A stretch of 64,000 nt of DNA from Clostridium chauvoei (GTDB taxonomy: Bacteria > Bacillota > Clostridia > Clostridiales > Clostridiaceae): contig NZ_CP018624.1 in the NCBI RefSeq assembly GCF_002327185.1, positions 868,001 through 932,000 on the forward strand, written 5' to 3'. This document shows, piece after piece, positions 45,504-55,788 of this stretch. Position 1 is the first letter of the stretch. Every line of letters starts with the position of its first letter. The translations under genes and the position numbers were made by a program. Below the pieces are notes generated by a model. It was not told where the DNA came from. It worked only from the letters and a program-made list of their open reading frames with translations, and ran no database searches.

Positions 45504-46859
45504 ATGAGTAGAGAGAATTTTAGTTCTAGATTAGGACTTCTTGCAGCAGCGGCAGGTTCTGCAATAGGTTTGGGTAATATATGGAAATTCCCTTATATTA
45601 CAGGTCAAAATGGTGGGGCAGCATTTATATTGGTTTATTTAGGGTGTATATTTTTAATAGGAATACCTGTTATGTTATCTGAATTTGCAATAGGAAGAAA
45701 AAATCAGGTTAATGCAGTAGAAAGCTTTAAAAAAATTGCACCTAATACTAAGTGGCACTGGACAGGATATTTAGCTACAGCTACAGCTTTTATAATTTTA
45801 TCTTTTTATGCAATCATTGCAGGATGGGTATTTTCATATATATGGAGATCTGCAACTGGAGTATTAAAAGGAGTTTCAACACAGGGGTTTGGAGATTATT
45901 TTAATGCATTAACTTCTAACCCAGTAGAACCTATGATTATGACTTTACTTGTATTAGTTATTACAGCAATTATAATATTTTTTGGGATAAAAACTGGTAT
46001 AGAAAAGTTTAGTAAAATAGCTATGCCTTTATTACTTGGTCTTATAATATTATTAATAATTAGATCAGTAACATTACCTGGAGCTAAAGCGGGGTTAGAG
46101 TTTTTATTTAAACCAGATTTTTCAAATTTATCTGTTAAAGGTATATTAGAAGCTTTGGGACATGCTTTTTATACATTAAGCTTAGGAATGGGGATTATAC
46201 TTACATTTGGTAGTTATACAAAGAAAAGCGAAAATTTAGTATCATTATCATATCAAGTGGCTATTGCAGATACTGTTATTGCATTAATGGCAGGCATAGT
46301 TATTTTCCCAGCTGTATTTGCATATGGCTTAGAACCTACAGCAGGACCAGGCCTTTTATTTATAACATTACCAGCAGTATTTAAAGCAATGCCATTAGGG
46401 CAATTATTTGAATTTATGTTCTTTGTATTAATTGCCATTGCAGCATTAACATCAACGGTATCATTAATGGAAACAGTAGTAACATTTGTTTCAGAACAAT
46501 TTAATTTGACTAGAAAGAAGACTATAGTAATTATTACATCAGGACTATTTGCTTTAGCAATACCAAGCATATTATCCTTTGGTCCACTTTCTCATATTAA
46601 ATTACTTGGAGATAGAGGGGTATTTGATACTTTAGATTTTGTAACAGGTCAAATATTCTTACCAATAGGTGGAATACTTATATGCTTATTTATAGCTTGG
46701 GTTTGGGGAATTAAAAATGCAGCTAAAGAAATATCAAATGATGGTAGTTTAAAATTTAAAATTAAAGGGATATATTCGATTTCAGTTAAGTATTTAGCAC
46801 CACTATCTATATTAATAATATTTTTATATGGTTTAGGAATTTTCAATATATTTAAATAG
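45504..46859 (+). CDS. Neurotransmitter:sodium symporter family transporter
   Basis: A 451-residue membrane protein with 11-12 helices, ATG behind AAAGGGGGAAT. The first helix has the unwound sodium-site motif AIGLGNIWKFPYITGQNGGAAF, the hallmark of the family (LeuT/TnaT type). The later ALTSTVSLMETVVTFV helix matches the eighth helix region. Bacterial members import amino acids with sodium; the substrate here is unknown. Next to an amino acid exporter on the other strand. Confidence 0.93.
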   Translation: MSRENFSSRLGLLAAAAGSAIGLGNIWKFPYITGQNGGAAFILVYLGCIFLIGIPVMLSEFAIGRKNQVNAVESFKKIAPNTKWHWTGYLATATAFIILSFYAIIAGWVFSYIWRSATGVLKGVSTQGFGDYFNALTSNPVEPMIMTLLVLVITAIIIFFGIKTGIEKFSKIAMPLLLGLIILLIIRSVTLPGAKAGLEFLFKPDFSNLSVKGILEALGHAFYTLSLGMGIILTFGSYTKKSENLVSLSYQVAIADTVIALMAGIVIFPAVFAYGLEPTAGPGLLFITLPAVFKAMPLGQLFEFMFFVLIAIAALTSTVSLMETVVTFVSEQFNLTRKKTIVIITSGLFALAIPSILSFGPLSHIKLLGDRGVFDTLDFVTGQIFLPIGGILICLFIAWVWGIKNAAKEISNDGSLKFKIKGIYSISVKYLAPLSILIIFLYGLGIFNIFK

Positions 46860-46862
46860 ACC

Positions 46863-46900
46863 AAAAGATACTTAAGGCTCGCCTTAAGTATCTTTTTATT
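46863..46900. terminator. Bidirectional terminator
   Basis: AAAAGATACTTAAGG (46863-46877) pairs perfectly with CCTTAAGTATCTTTT (46882-46896) around a CTCG loop. It serves the convergent NSS transporter and threonine exporter genes and touches the end of the latter. Confidence 0.85.
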
Positions 46901-47357
46901 TATTATTTTTATAGTATTCTTTTATTTCACGTTTTCTTTTAGCCGATACAAATAATCTAGTTATTGTTGAAACGAAAATAACTCCTAAGGCTAAAGTACC
47001 GGCACTAGCTATTGTTGTAATACCTGTTTCTATAGATTTCATTATATTTCCTGTAACAGCTTCATACATTGTATAATACATTCCACCACCAGGAACTAAT
47101 GGTATTAAGGCACAAATAACTAATGTAGTAACTGGTGTTTTTAAGATTCTTGCAAATATTTCAGAGTATAGGCTAAATACTAATGAAGAAATAAATAAAG
47201 CTGATAAGGTAGTTAAGTCAAAGGATAAGCCTAGTAAATAAACAAACCATGAAATTGCTCCGCCTAAAGCTGCAAAGAATAATTTTTTTCCTCTTATATT
47301 AAATAATATTCCAAAGCCTAAAGTTGCTATGAAAGTTATTAACGTTTCTGAAATCAT
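46896..47357 (-). CDS. Threonine/serine exporter small subunit (ThrE_2/DUF3815)
   Basis: A 153-residue membrane protein on the minus strand. The start ATG 47357 follows TTTGGGAG and lies two bases after the stop of the upstream subunit gene; a TTG further up is less likely. Four to five helices, with FNIRGKKLFFAALGGAISWFVY and LVPGGGMYYTMY, the typical DUF3815 segment. It corresponds to the C-terminal half of fused ThrE proteins and should form the exporter with its neighbour. Confidence 0.85.
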   Translation of the reverse strand: MISETLITFIATLGFGILFNIRGKKLFFAALGGAISWFVYLLGLSFDLTTLSALFISSLVFSLYSEIFARILKTPVTTLVICALIPLVPGGGMYYTMYEAVTGNIMKSIETGITTIASAGTLALGVIFVSTITRLFVSAKRKREIKEYYKNNK

Positions 47358-47359
47358 TA

Positions 47360-48124
47360 TTAAAATCTCCCAAAGGTATTTATCCAAAAACTAAGTACAG
47401 CACCAGTTCCAACAGCTATTGAAATAGCAACTAAAAATGCCTCAGCTGCTCTAGTTAAACCCGCAAGTAAATCTCCAGATATGGTATCACGTATTGCATT
47501 TGTAATTGCAAGGCCAGGAACAAGAAGCATTATTGATCCTATAATTGTAGTATCTATGTTGTTGGAAATTCCAATTTTTTTAAAGATTATTGCCATAATA
47601 GCTGAAATTCCGGCACAGATACTGTTAATAAAAAATGGATTTATATTAATTTCTGAAAATTTTATTGAAATTATTTTAATTATAAGTCCTATAAAAAAAG
47701 CAGCTATTCCATCTCTAAAAGTACCATTAAATAAAAATACAAAACAAAAAGCACCTAGAGCAGAAATTATTACATTAGTAGTTAAGCTATATCTTTCACC
47801 TTGATCTATTAATTTAAGTTCTCTTTTTAAATCTGATACAGATAATTTACGAGAGATAATATTTCTAGATAAATCATTTACTTTATCCACTTTATCTAAA
47901 TCTACAGTTCTTGTTGATACACGTCTTATCAATGAAAAAGTTTTATCACCATGACAAACTGAAACCATTATACCAGTGGGAGTTACAAAGCTTTCAGCTT
48001 CTTCTGCACCATAAATTTTACAGATTCTCCATATGATTTCTTCAGCTCTGTAGGTTTCACCACCACTTTCTAACATTATTTTTCCAGCAAAGGTAGCCAC
48101 ATGAAGTAATTCATTTACATCCAT
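47360..48124 (-). CDS. Threonine/serine exporter large subunit (ThrE/DUF1212)
   Basis: A 254-residue protein on the minus strand behind GGAGCG. The cytosolic N-terminal part contains KIMLESGGETYRAEEIIWRI and ESFVTPTGIMVSV, the ThrE domain signature, followed by five helices (from about 115) with MLLVPGLAITNAIRDTISGDLLAG. With the downstream 153-residue subunit it makes a two-gene ThrE-type exporter for small amino acids. The substrate is inferred from the family. Confidence 0.88.
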   Translation of the reverse strand: MDVNELLHVATFAGKIMLESGGETYRAEEIIWRICKIYGAEEAESFVTPTGIMVSVCHGDKTFSLIRRVSTRTVDLDKVDKVNDLSRNIISRKLSVSDLKRELKLIDQGERYSLTTNVIISALGAFCFVFLFNGTFRDGIAAFFIGLIIKIISIKFSEININPFFINSICAGISAIMAIIFKKIGISNNIDTTIIGSIMLLVPGLAITNAIRDTISGDLLAGLTRAAEAFLVAISIAVGTGAVLSFWINTFGRF

Positions 48125-48423
48125 AATATTCGCTCCTATATTAAAATTTCTTAAAGTATTATATCACAAACATTAAAAAAATATATATGAAAATGGAAAA
48201 ACATAAAATATACTTAAATATAGCTTGTACACAAAGAAATATAATAAAATAAACAGTTAAAAAATGCGTATAAAAATTAATAAAAAATAAAAAAAGTACG
48301 TATATTCAAAGGGATTTTAATAGATTTACAAAATTTGAAAAAAAGAAAAGAATATTAATTTAAGTTATTGATTATTATCTTAATTATAATTATAATTTAA
48401 AGAAAAGATTCGGGGTGGAAAAA
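48125..48423. other. Intergenic region between the ThrE pair and glyA, no clear element
   Basis: About 300 bases of AT-rich sequence between divergent genes. I see the ribosome binding sites of both genes but no riboswitch, T-box or convincing palindrome. The repeated use of ATTCGGGGT before glyA and the NSS gene start is noted but short. Confidence 0.5.
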
Positions 48424-49656
48424 ATGAATTTTAATAAATTATCAAAAAATGACGAGCTAATTTATGGATTAGTAGAAAAAGAATTAGACAGACAAAGAAA
48501 TGGAATAGAGCTTATAGCTTCAGAAAATTTTGCATCAGAAGCAGTTATGGAAGCTATGGGATCATATTTAACTAATAAATATGCAGAAGGTTATCCAAGT
48601 AAAAGATATTATGGCGGATGTCATGTAGTAGATGAAGTTGAAGATATAGCAAGAGAAAGAGTTAAAAAATTATTTAATGCAGAACATGCTAATGTCCAAC
48701 CACATTCAGGCTCTCAAGCTAACATGGCAGTTTATTTTACTATATTAGAGCCAGGTGATACTGTTTTAGGAATGGACTTAAGTCATGGTGGACATTTAAC
48801 TCATGGTTCACCAGTAAACTTTTCAGGTAAATTATTTAACTTTGTTTCATATGGAGTAGATAAAGAAACTGAAATAATAGATTATGAAGTTGTTAGAAAA
48901 CTTGCTATTGAACATAAGCCTAAACTTATAGTTGCAGGTGCAAGTGCATATTCTAGAATAATAGACTTTAAAAAGTTTAAAGAGATATGTGATGAAGTAG
49001 GAGCTTTATTTATGGTTGATATGGCTCATATTGCAGGACTTGTTGCAGCAGGACTACATCCATCACCAGTACCATATGCAGATTTTGTTACATCAACTAC
49101 ACATAAAACATTAAGAGGACCAAGAGGTGGATTAATTCTTTGCAAAGAAGAATATGCAAAATTATTAGATAAAAACATATTCCCAGGAATTCAAGGTGGG
49201 CCGTTAATGCATATAATAGCAGCTAAAGCAGTTTGTTTTAAAGAAGCTTTAGATCCAAATTATAAAATATATATGCAAAAAGTAGTAGATAATTGTAAAG
49301 TATTATCTAATGAATTAACAAAATATGATTTTAATATAGTATCAGGAGGAACAGATAATCACCTAATACTTGTGGATTTAACTAATAAAGATATAACAGG
49401 TAAAGAAGCAGAGAATATACTTGATAGTATTGGAATTACAGTAAATAAAAATACTGTTCCAAATGAAAAGAGAAGTCCATTTATAACATCAGGTATAAGA
49501 ATAGGAACTCCTGCAATTACAACAAGAGGCTTTGAACAAGAGGATATGAAAGAAGTTGCATCAATAATTAGTGATGCACTTTCAAATAAAGATATAAATT
49601 TAGATGAGCTTAGAAATAGAGTAATAGCTTTATGTGATAAGCATCCTCTTTATTAA
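48424..49656 (+). CDS. glyA: Serine hydroxymethyltransferase
   Basis: A 410-residue PLP enzyme. ATG 48424 sits behind CGGGGTGGA; a GTG at 48415 lies inside that site. Motifs: [46 protein letters not shown], and the PLP lysine in [15 protein letters not shown]. It converts serine and tetrahydrofolate into glycine and methylene-tetrahydrofolate. A single gene with its own terminator. Confidence 0.97.
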   Translation: MNFNKLSKNDELIYGLVEKELDRQRNGIELIASENFASEAVMEAMGSYLTNKYAEGYPSKRYYGGCHVVDEVEDIARERVKKLFNAEHANVQPHSGSQANMAVYFTILEPGDTVLGMDLSHGGHLTHGSPVNFSGKLFNFVSYGVDKETEIIDYEVVRKLAIEHKPKLIVAGASAYSRIIDFKKFKEICDEVGALFMVDMAHIAGLVAAGLHPSPVPYADFVTSTTHKTLRGPRGGLILCKEEYAKLLDKNIFPGIQGGPLMHIIAAKAVCFKEALDPNYKIYMQKVVDNCKVLSNELTKYDFNIVSGGTDNHLILVDLTNKDITGKEAENILDSIGITVNKNTVPNEKRSPFITSGIRIGTPAITTRGFEQEDMKEVASIISDALSNKDINLDELRNRVIALCDKHPLY

Positions 49657-49662
49657 ATTATT

Positions 49663-49712
49663 AAATAGATGAATAAGAGTAGTTTTACTTTTATTCATCT
49701 ATTTTTTATTTA
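49663..49712 (+). terminator. Terminator of glyA
   Basis: AAATAGATGAATAA (49663-49676) pairs with TTATTCATCTATTT (49691-49704), followed by TTTATTTAA. Confidence 0.85.
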
Positions 49713-49781
49713 AATTAGTGTATATAATAACATATTTACAGATTAACAATATAATAAAGTAAGTAATATTTGGAGGATTTT

Positions 49782-51239
49782 ATGTCAAAAAGAAATCAAG
49801 TTAGAGATCAATATCTAACAACTAACCAAGGAGCTCCTATTACTAATGATAAAAATTCATTAACAGTTGGAGATAATGGACCAGTTTTACTTAAAGATAC
49901 TAATTTAATTGAAAAATTAGCTCATTTTGATAGAGAAAGGATACCAGATAGAGTAGCACATGCTAAAGGCTCAACTGCACATGGATATTTTAAATTATAT
50001 AATTCTATGAAGGCATATACAAAGGCTAAATTATTTACTGATACAAAGAACATAACCCCTGTTATAGTTAGGTTTTCAACAGTAGTTGGTTCAAAGGGGT
50101 CAGCAGAAACAGCAAGAGATCCAAGAGGGTTTGCTGTTAAGTTTTATACTCAAGAGGGGAATTATGATTTAGTTGGCAATGATATACCAGTCTTTTTTAT
50201 TAGAGATGCTATAAAATTTCCAGATATGTTTCATTCTTTTAGACCATCACCAGTTACAGATTTGGTAGATAAAAATAGATTTTGGGATTTTATAGTAAAC
50301 TCTCCTGAATCAACTCATATGATAACTTGGGTATTTTCAGATAAAGGAACAAGAAAAAGCTTTATTCATATGCCAGGCTTTGGGGTTAATACATTTGTAT
50401 GGGTAAATAATAAAGGAAAGAGATTATATGTCAAATATCATTGGCATCCCATGGCTGGAGATAAAACAATTGATAGAAAAGAAGCAGAAAGATTGGCAGG
50501 AACAGATCCAGATGTTGCAACACGAGAATTATATGATGCTTTAAATAAGGGAAAAGAGGTAGAATATGAACTTTTAGTGCAATTAATGGATCCTATTTTA
50601 GAAGATTCATTATCTTTTAATCCCATTGATGCAACAAAGGTATGGCCAGAAGAAGAATTTCCATTAATACCTGTAGGGAAACTTGTTTTAACACATCCAC
50701 CAACTAATTTTTTTGAAGAATCAGAACAAGCAGCATTTGCACCAGGAAATTTTATTCCAGGAATAGAAGCTTCAAATTGCAAATTATTACAAGGAAGATT
50801 ATTTTCATATCCAGATTCACAAAGATATAGGTTAGGAACAAACTTTACTGAATTACCAGTAAATAAACCAAAAGTTCCAGTAGTGAATAATCAAAGGGCA
50901 GGAAGTATGCAGTATGATAAACATCTAGGAATAGTAGACTATAACCCTAATATATTAAATGATGGAAATCCAGAACCAGCCAAAGAAGAAGGTAAAATAT
51001 GTTTAGAATATGTAGATGGTTATATAGAAAGAAAACCAATAAATAAGGAAAATGATTTTGAACAAGCAGGAAATCAGTATAGATCATATACAAAATTAGA
51101 AAAGGATCATTTAATTGACAATATAGTAAATGATTTAAAGGAGGTAGATAAGAGAATTCAATTAATGGCAATAAATAATTTTATGCAATCGGATAATGAG
51201 TTTGGAAATAGAGTTAGGATAGGATTAGGAATAAAATAA
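49782..51239 (+). CDS. katA: Heme catalase (small-subunit, KatA-like)
   Basis: A 485-residue monofunctional catalase, ATG 49782 behind TTTGGAGGA. The active-site His lies in DRVAHAKGSTAHGYF, the Asn in DLVGNDIPVFFIRDA, and the proximal heme Tyr in RLFSYPDSQRYRLGTNF. The immune-responsive end region (about 420-485) is present. Length fits clade-3 small-subunit enzymes. It decomposes hydrogen peroxide in the cytosol. Heme catalases are uncommon in Clostridium, and the enzyme needs heme that the cell must make or take up. No PerR box was recognised upstream. Codon use looks like that of neighbouring genes. Confidence 0.96.
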   Translation: MSKRNQVRDQYLTTNQGAPITNDKNSLTVGDNGPVLLKDTNLIEKLAHFDRERIPDRVAHAKGSTAHGYFKLYNSMKAYTKAKLFTDTKNITPVIVRFSTVVGSKGSAETARDPRGFAVKFYTQEGNYDLVGNDIPVFFIRDAIKFPDMFHSFRPSPVTDLVDKNRFWDFIVNSPESTHMITWVFSDKGTRKSFIHMPGFGVNTFVWVNNKGKRLYVKYHWHPMAGDKTIDRKEAERLAGTDPDVATRELYDALNKGKEVEYELLVQLMDPILEDSLSFNPIDATKVWPEEEFPLIPVGKLVLTHPPTNFFEESEQAAFAPGNFIPGIEASNCKLLQGRLFSYPDSQRYRLGTNFTELPVNKPKVPVVNNQRAGSMQYDKHLGIVDYNPNILNDGNPEPAKEEGKICLEYVDGYIERKPINKENDFEQAGNQYRSYTKLEKDHLIDNIVNDLKEVDKRIQLMAINNFMQSDNEFGNRVRIGLGIK

Positions 51240-51242
51240 CAA

Positions 51243-51276
51243 AAAGAGCTATCATTTTTTTGATGGCTCTTTAATG
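51243..51276. terminator. Bidirectional terminator after katA
   Basis: AAAGAGCTATCA (51243-51254) pairs with TGATGGCTCTTT (51261-51272) with one G-U pair. The better T run is on the minus strand, serving the radical SAM gene. Confidence 0.7.
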
Positions 51277-51278
51277 TT

Positions 51279-52184
51279 TTAAACCCCTTCATTATTAAAA
51301 TCAGGTACAAAACTTATTGAATTAGTTCCAGTATCTTGAATAAATCCATTTTTAACACCAATAGTAACTGCATAATCAACTAATGAATCGTAGTGTTTAG
51401 GATTTAGTTGTTTATTTATTTCAGGATATTTTTCAGAATTAAACATAGGAGTATATTGATTCATTAAAGAAATAAAAACTTTATCTTTAAATTTATTATA
51501 TATAGAATCAATTATTTTTTTTGAATCAAATAATAAACCAGGTAACATTAAATGGCGAATTATTACTCCTTTTTTGATAAGTCCATTTTCATCAAAGGTT
51601 GCTTCGCCAACTTGTTTAAGCATTTCTTCTAAAATAATAAGTAAATTATTTGAGTAATTATCTATTTTAGAATATTTTTTTGCGTATTTATCATCAAAAT
51701 ATTTAAAGTCAGGAAGGTATATATCAATATATCCATTTAAAGCTTTTATAGTATCTAAAGAGTCTGTTCCATTTGTATTATAAACTATTGGAAGTTTTAG
51801 ACCATTAGCTTTTGCTAAATCTAAAGCTTGTATAATTTGAGGGACATAGTGAGTAGGAGTTACTAAGTTAATATTATGTGCCCCTTTTTCTTGAAGCTCT
51901 AAAAAAATCTTAGATAGCCTTTCAATAGATATTTCTTTTCCAAATCCCTTATTTGAAATAGTGTGATTTTGGCAAAATATACATTTAAGATTGCAATTTG
52001 AAAAAAATACAGTGCCTGATCCATTTTTACCTGATATACAAGGTTCTTCCCATTGGTGGAGATATGCTTTTGCAACCTTTAAAGTATTATCACAATTACA
52101 ATATCCTCGTTCCCCTAAATTTCTATTTACAGAACAACCCCTAATGCATAATTTACAATTATTTAATAATTCTATAGATTTCAA
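51279..52184 (-). CDS. Radical SAM protein, pyruvate formate-lyase activase-like (PflX group)
   Basis: A 301-residue protein on the minus strand, TTG start behind AGAGGTG. The cluster motif is in FFSNCNLKCIFCQNH (CxxxCxxC), and a further Cys-rich start (CKLCIRGCSVNRNLGERGYC) is typical of the PflX-like family. GxIxP and THYVPQI segments are consistent. Members are annotated as putative pyruvate formate-lyase activating enzymes, but no glycyl radical enzyme is encoded nearby, so the target is unknown. Confidence 0.85.
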   Translation of the reverse strand: MKSIELLNNCKLCIRGCSVNRNLGERGYCNCDNTLKVAKAYLHQWEEPCISGKNGSGTVFFSNCNLKCIFCQNHTISNKGFGKEISIERLSKIFLELQEKGAHNINLVTPTHYVPQIIQALDLAKANGLKLPIVYNTNGTDSLDTIKALNGYIDIYLPDFKYFDDKYAKKYSKIDNYSNNLLIILEEMLKQVGEATFDENGLIKKGVIIRHLMLPGLLFDSKKIIDSIYNKFKDKVFISLMNQYTPMFNSEKYPEINKQLNPKHYDSLVDYAVTIGVKNGFIQDTGTNSISFVPDFNNEGV

Positions 52185-52295
52185 TTAAAACACCTCTAAA
52201 CAATTATATCACCTTGTAATAAATTTTTATAAAAATATTAAGAAAAAATTTAAAACTACGAAATTAGTAATAAGGAAATATAAGGAGGGAAGGTT

Positions 52296-53765
52296 ATGAG
52301 AATGAAAGTAACAGAAGCTACTAATAAATGTTTTGTAGTTGCAACAACAGCTTTAGCCTGTGTTAATGTTTTTGGCTTAATAGGTATGATAAATAGAAAT
52401 ACTATGGAATTAAAAGTTGCATTACTAACAATGGTTATTATAGCTATTTCAACATCAGTTATGATATTTAAATATATACAAGATAGGAATAATATTAAAA
52501 TAAGACATATAGTAGGAACCCCTTATGCAGTAGTTTATGCTATAACTCTTTTTGCTACTAATTCAATAGTAGCACCAATTACAATTGTTCCGTTGATAGT
52601 TATATGTATGATTTATTTAGATGAAAAATACTTAATCATACCAATATCTGGAGCAACTATTTTAAATATAATTTGGAGTTACGTAAGATGGGGGGATTCT
52701 TTAACTAATTCATATATATTACTACAATTTGTAAGTATAATGATGTTTTTTATAATGGCTTATGTGGTATCTAAAATTTCCAATAAAATTAGGACTGCTG
52801 CAGATGAAGATGCATTAAAAACTATAAAATTAGTAGAAGAACAAAATAGAATAATAATAGGAATAAAAGAAGCTATTGAATTATTAAATAAAAATACTCA
52901 ATCAATATCAGGATTTTTTGCAACTATAGAAAGTTCTTCAAGTAATATTCAAAGTGCAATAGGAGAAATATTAAATGGTTGTGAAAACTCAACAGCAAGT
53001 ATTGATGATCAAAATAAAGCTACCAATAATATTAAAAGAGATATAGAGGAAGCTGTAGTAAGTTCAAAAGATATGGAAAATAATTTTAATGAAAGTAAAG
53101 AAACTTTTGTTAAGACTTTTAAAATAGTAGAAAACTTAAGTGAAAAGTCAGAAATAATAAAGTTGAAAAATAAAAATGTAGCAACAACGTCGGAGAAATT
53201 ACAAGAAAAAGCTAAAAAAGTATTATCAATAATGTATATAATACAAAGTATATCAGAAAAGACTAATTTATTAGCATTAAATGCTGCAATTGAATCAGCA
53301 AGAGCTGGTGAATTTGGGAAAGGTTTTTCTGTAGTTGCAGAAGAAATCAGAAAGCTTGCAGAACAAAGTAAGGAATCTTCAGAAGAAATAAATTCTATTC
53401 TAAAAGAATTAGAAGATGAAGTTATAAATGTATCAGATTCAATTTCAGAAGTTACGCAAATAATAAATGAAGAAGAAGTTTTAGTAAAAGATACAACAGC
53501 AAATTTACAAAATCTAAAGTCAGATATAGGCGAAGTAGCAAACAAAGTAGAAATTGTTAATGAAAAAATAAACCAAATAAATAGAGATAATTTTAAGATT
53601 AACGAGGGTATTATAAATATAGCATCAATATCAGAAGAAACTTTAGCTAATTCTCAAAATACTAGTTCAATAGTAGACTTATTATTTAAAGAGATAATGG
53701 ATTCTAAAGATTCATTAAATGAATTAGTTATGTTATCTGAGAGATTAAATGAATATGTTCAATAA
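52296..53765 (+). CDS. Methyl-accepting chemotaxis protein
   Basis: A 489-residue chemoreceptor, ATG 52296 behind AAGGAGGGAAGG. Five or six N-terminal helices (about 10-170) with short loops replace the usual extracellular ligand domain; no HAMP domain is obvious. The C-terminal coiled coil (about 180-489) has the conserved signalling tip [20 protein letters not shown] at about 325-345, followed by [19 protein letters not shown]. It should signal to CheA/CheW. The membrane-embedded sensor suggests detection of something in the membrane or of energy state, which is inference. Confidence 0.92.
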   Translation: MRMKVTEATNKCFVVATTALACVNVFGLIGMINRNTMELKVALLTMVIIAISTSVMIFKYIQDRNNIKIRHIVGTPYAVVYAITLFATNSIVAPITIVPLIVICMIYLDEKYLIIPISGATILNIIWSYVRWGDSLTNSYILLQFVSIMMFFIMAYVVSKISNKIRTAADEDALKTIKLVEEQNRIIIGIKEAIELLNKNTQSISGFFATIESSSSNIQSAIGEILNGCENSTASIDDQNKATNNIKRDIEEAVVSSKDMENNFNESKETFVKTFKIVENLSEKSEIIKLKNKNVATTSEKLQEKAKKVLSIMYIIQSISEKTNLLALNAAIESARAGEFGKGFSVVAEEIRKLAEQSKESSEEINSILKELEDEVINVSDSISEVTQIINEEEVLVKDTTANLQNLKSDIGEVANKVEIVNEKINQINRDNFKINEGIINIASISEETLANSQNTSSIVDLLFKEIMDSKDSLNELVMLSERLNEYVQ

Positions 53766-53853
53766 ATAATAATTATTATTTTAAAGTGATTTAATTCCGT
53801 ATAAAATGATATAATAATAAATAATTATTTGAATCAATAAAGGAGAAAAATAA

Positions 53854-54606
53854 ATGAAACTTATATCATGGAATGTTAACGGAATTAGAGCCTGTGTTAC
53901 TAAGGGATTTTTAGATTTTTTTAATGAAGTAGATGCAGATATATTCTGTATTCAAGAAAGTAAATTACAAGAAGGACAAATTAACTTAGATTTATCAGGA
54001 TATTATCAATATTGGAATTATGCAGAGAAAAAAGGATATTCAGGAACAGCTATATTTACTAAAAAGGAACCTTTAAATGTCTTTTATGGAATTGGAATAG
54101 AAGAACATGATAAAGAAGGTAGAGTAATTACATTAGAATTTGATGACTTTTATATGGTAACTGTTTATACACCTAATTCTCAAAATGAACTTGCAAGATT
54201 AGACTATAGAATGAATTGGGAAGATGACTTTAGAAAATACTTAAAGGCTTTAGATTCAAAAAAGCCTGTAGTTATTTGTGGAGATTTAAATGTTGCTCAT
54301 AAGGAAATAGATCTTAAAAATCCTAAAACTAATAGAAAAAATGCAGGGTTTACAGATGAAGAAAGAAGTAAATTTACTGAGCTATTACAAGATGGATTTA
54401 TAGATACCTTTAGATATTTTTATCCAGAAAAAGAAGGAGTTTATTCTTGGTGGTCATATAGATTTAATGCAAGAAAAAATAATGCTGGATGGAGAATTGA
54501 TTATTTTATAGTATCTGAAAAATTAAAAGATAGATTAATAAGTGCAAATATACATTCTAGTGTATTAGGATCAGATCATTGTCCAGTTGAATTACAATTT
54601 AAATAG
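53854..54606 (+). CDS. xth: Exodeoxyribonuclease III
   Basis: A 250-residue protein, ATG behind AAAGGAGAA. Motifs of the ExoIII/APE family: [21 protein letters not shown] (metal Glu), [26 protein letters not shown] and [10 protein letters not shown] (catalytic His). It acts as AP endonuclease and 3'-5' exonuclease in base-excision repair, downstream of glycosylases such as the one at 11104. Confidence 0.96.
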   Translation: MKLISWNVNGIRACVTKGFLDFFNEVDADIFCIQESKLQEGQINLDLSGYYQYWNYAEKKGYSGTAIFTKKEPLNVFYGIGIEEHDKEGRVITLEFDDFYMVTVYTPNSQNELARLDYRMNWEDDFRKYLKALDSKKPVVICGDLNVAHKEIDLKNPKTNRKNAGFTDEERSKFTELLQDGFIDTFRYFYPEKEGVYSWWSYRFNARKNNAGWRIDYFIVSEKLKDRLISANIHSSVLGSDHCPVELQFK

Positions 54607-54615
54607 TATTATATT

Positions 54616-54648
54616 AAGGTAGAGTTTATATAAGCTCTACCTTTTTGT
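54616..54648 (+). terminator. Terminator of the exonuclease III gene
   Basis: AAGGTAGAG (54616-54624) pairs with CTCTACCTT (54635-54643), followed by TTTG. Confidence 0.8.
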
Positions 54649-54817
54649 ACAAATATAAGATTTTAAAATGTACATTTATGTTATTGTATTAATTTTACAT
54701 ATATAAAAAAGCCATTTACTGTACTTCAAATTACAACATCAGTAGAAATTACAATAAAGAGGTTTATAGATTATTATATTAGTAAAGTAATTTTAGAAAG
54801 AATTTTGAGGTGTAATT

Positions 54818-55735
54818 ATGGATAATAATAATAAAGAAAGTAAAATATTAAAGCTTTCAGTAATAAGTACAATGTTTTTTGCAGTTTTAGGAGTAACATG
54901 GGGTTGACTGATAAAATCTGAAATGATAATGTTTGATGGGTTATATTCCTTTATAAGTGTAATATTATCATTAGCAGCTTTAGCAGTATGTAATATCATA
55001 AAAAAGAGAGATAATAAGGATTTTCCTTTCGGTAAATATATATTAGAGCCGTTAGTTATAAGCGTTAATTCAATAGTTTTAATTATAATGTGTTTATACT
55101 CACTAAATGGAGCCTATAAAGCTTTAATTTCAGGTGGAAATTCAATAAATGCAGGATCAGCTATTATATATTCGATTATATCAGTTGTTGGATGTGGATT
55201 GTTTTATTTAGTTATAAAAAAAGTTGGAGATGAAACTAATTCAGAGCTTATAAAATCTCAAAGTATGCAATGGCTTATGGATGGAGTAATAAGTGCAGGG
55301 GTATTAATAGGTTTTATTGTTGTAGAAATAATATTAAAAACTTCATTAGCACCATTAGCAAGATATATAGATCCTATTATGGTTATAATAACATCTGTAG
55401 TTTTCTTAAAAACACCTATAAATATATTAAAGTGTAGTTTTAAAGAGATTATTGGTGCGAAAATTCCAGAGGAAATTAGTGTGGAAGTAGAAAAGCAAGT
55501 TCAAGTTATAAAGAAAGAATATAATTTTATACAAGCAGTTACTAAAGTTTTAAAAATAGGAAGAAGTGTAAAAATAGAAGTTAACTTTATATTAAGTGAT
55601 GAAAATATAGATATTTCTTTAGAAGATATGAATAGTATTAAAGCTAAGCTTTATGAAGATATAGATAGTGAGAACTACTTTAAGGATATGAAAGTTTTAT
55701 TTAGTACTAATAAAACAGTTATAAAGATGGCATAA
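54818..55735 (+). pseudogene. Cation diffusion facilitator transporter with an in-frame stop
   Basis: ATG 54818 behind TTTTGAGGTG begins MDNNNKESKILKLSVIS; the codon 30 positions in (54905-54907) is TGA. The frame then continues unbroken to 55735, giving LIKSEMIMFDGLYSFISVIL, the first metal-site helix, KKRDNKDFPFGKYILEP and SQSMQWLMDGVIS, all typical of CDF exporters, plus the cytosolic C-terminal domain. Repaired length is about 305 residues, normal for the family. TGA probably replaces TGG (Trp). Family members export zinc, iron, manganese or other divalent cations. Restart at the ATGs at 54920 or 54929 would lose the first helix. Confidence 0.85.
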
Positions 55736-55788
55736 AAAGAAAGCTCTAATAGTATAATAAAATATCATTAAACTATAGGGGTGAAGTT

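Noticed and set aside
49713-49781. PerR box before the catalase gene
   Set aside because: AT-rich stretches resemble parts of the TTATAAT-N-ATTATAA consensus, but no full site was found.
54905-54907. TGA in the cation transporter as a selenocysteine codon
   Set aside because: It falls in the first membrane helix with no selenoprotein precedent in this family, and no SECIS-like hairpin was recognised after it.
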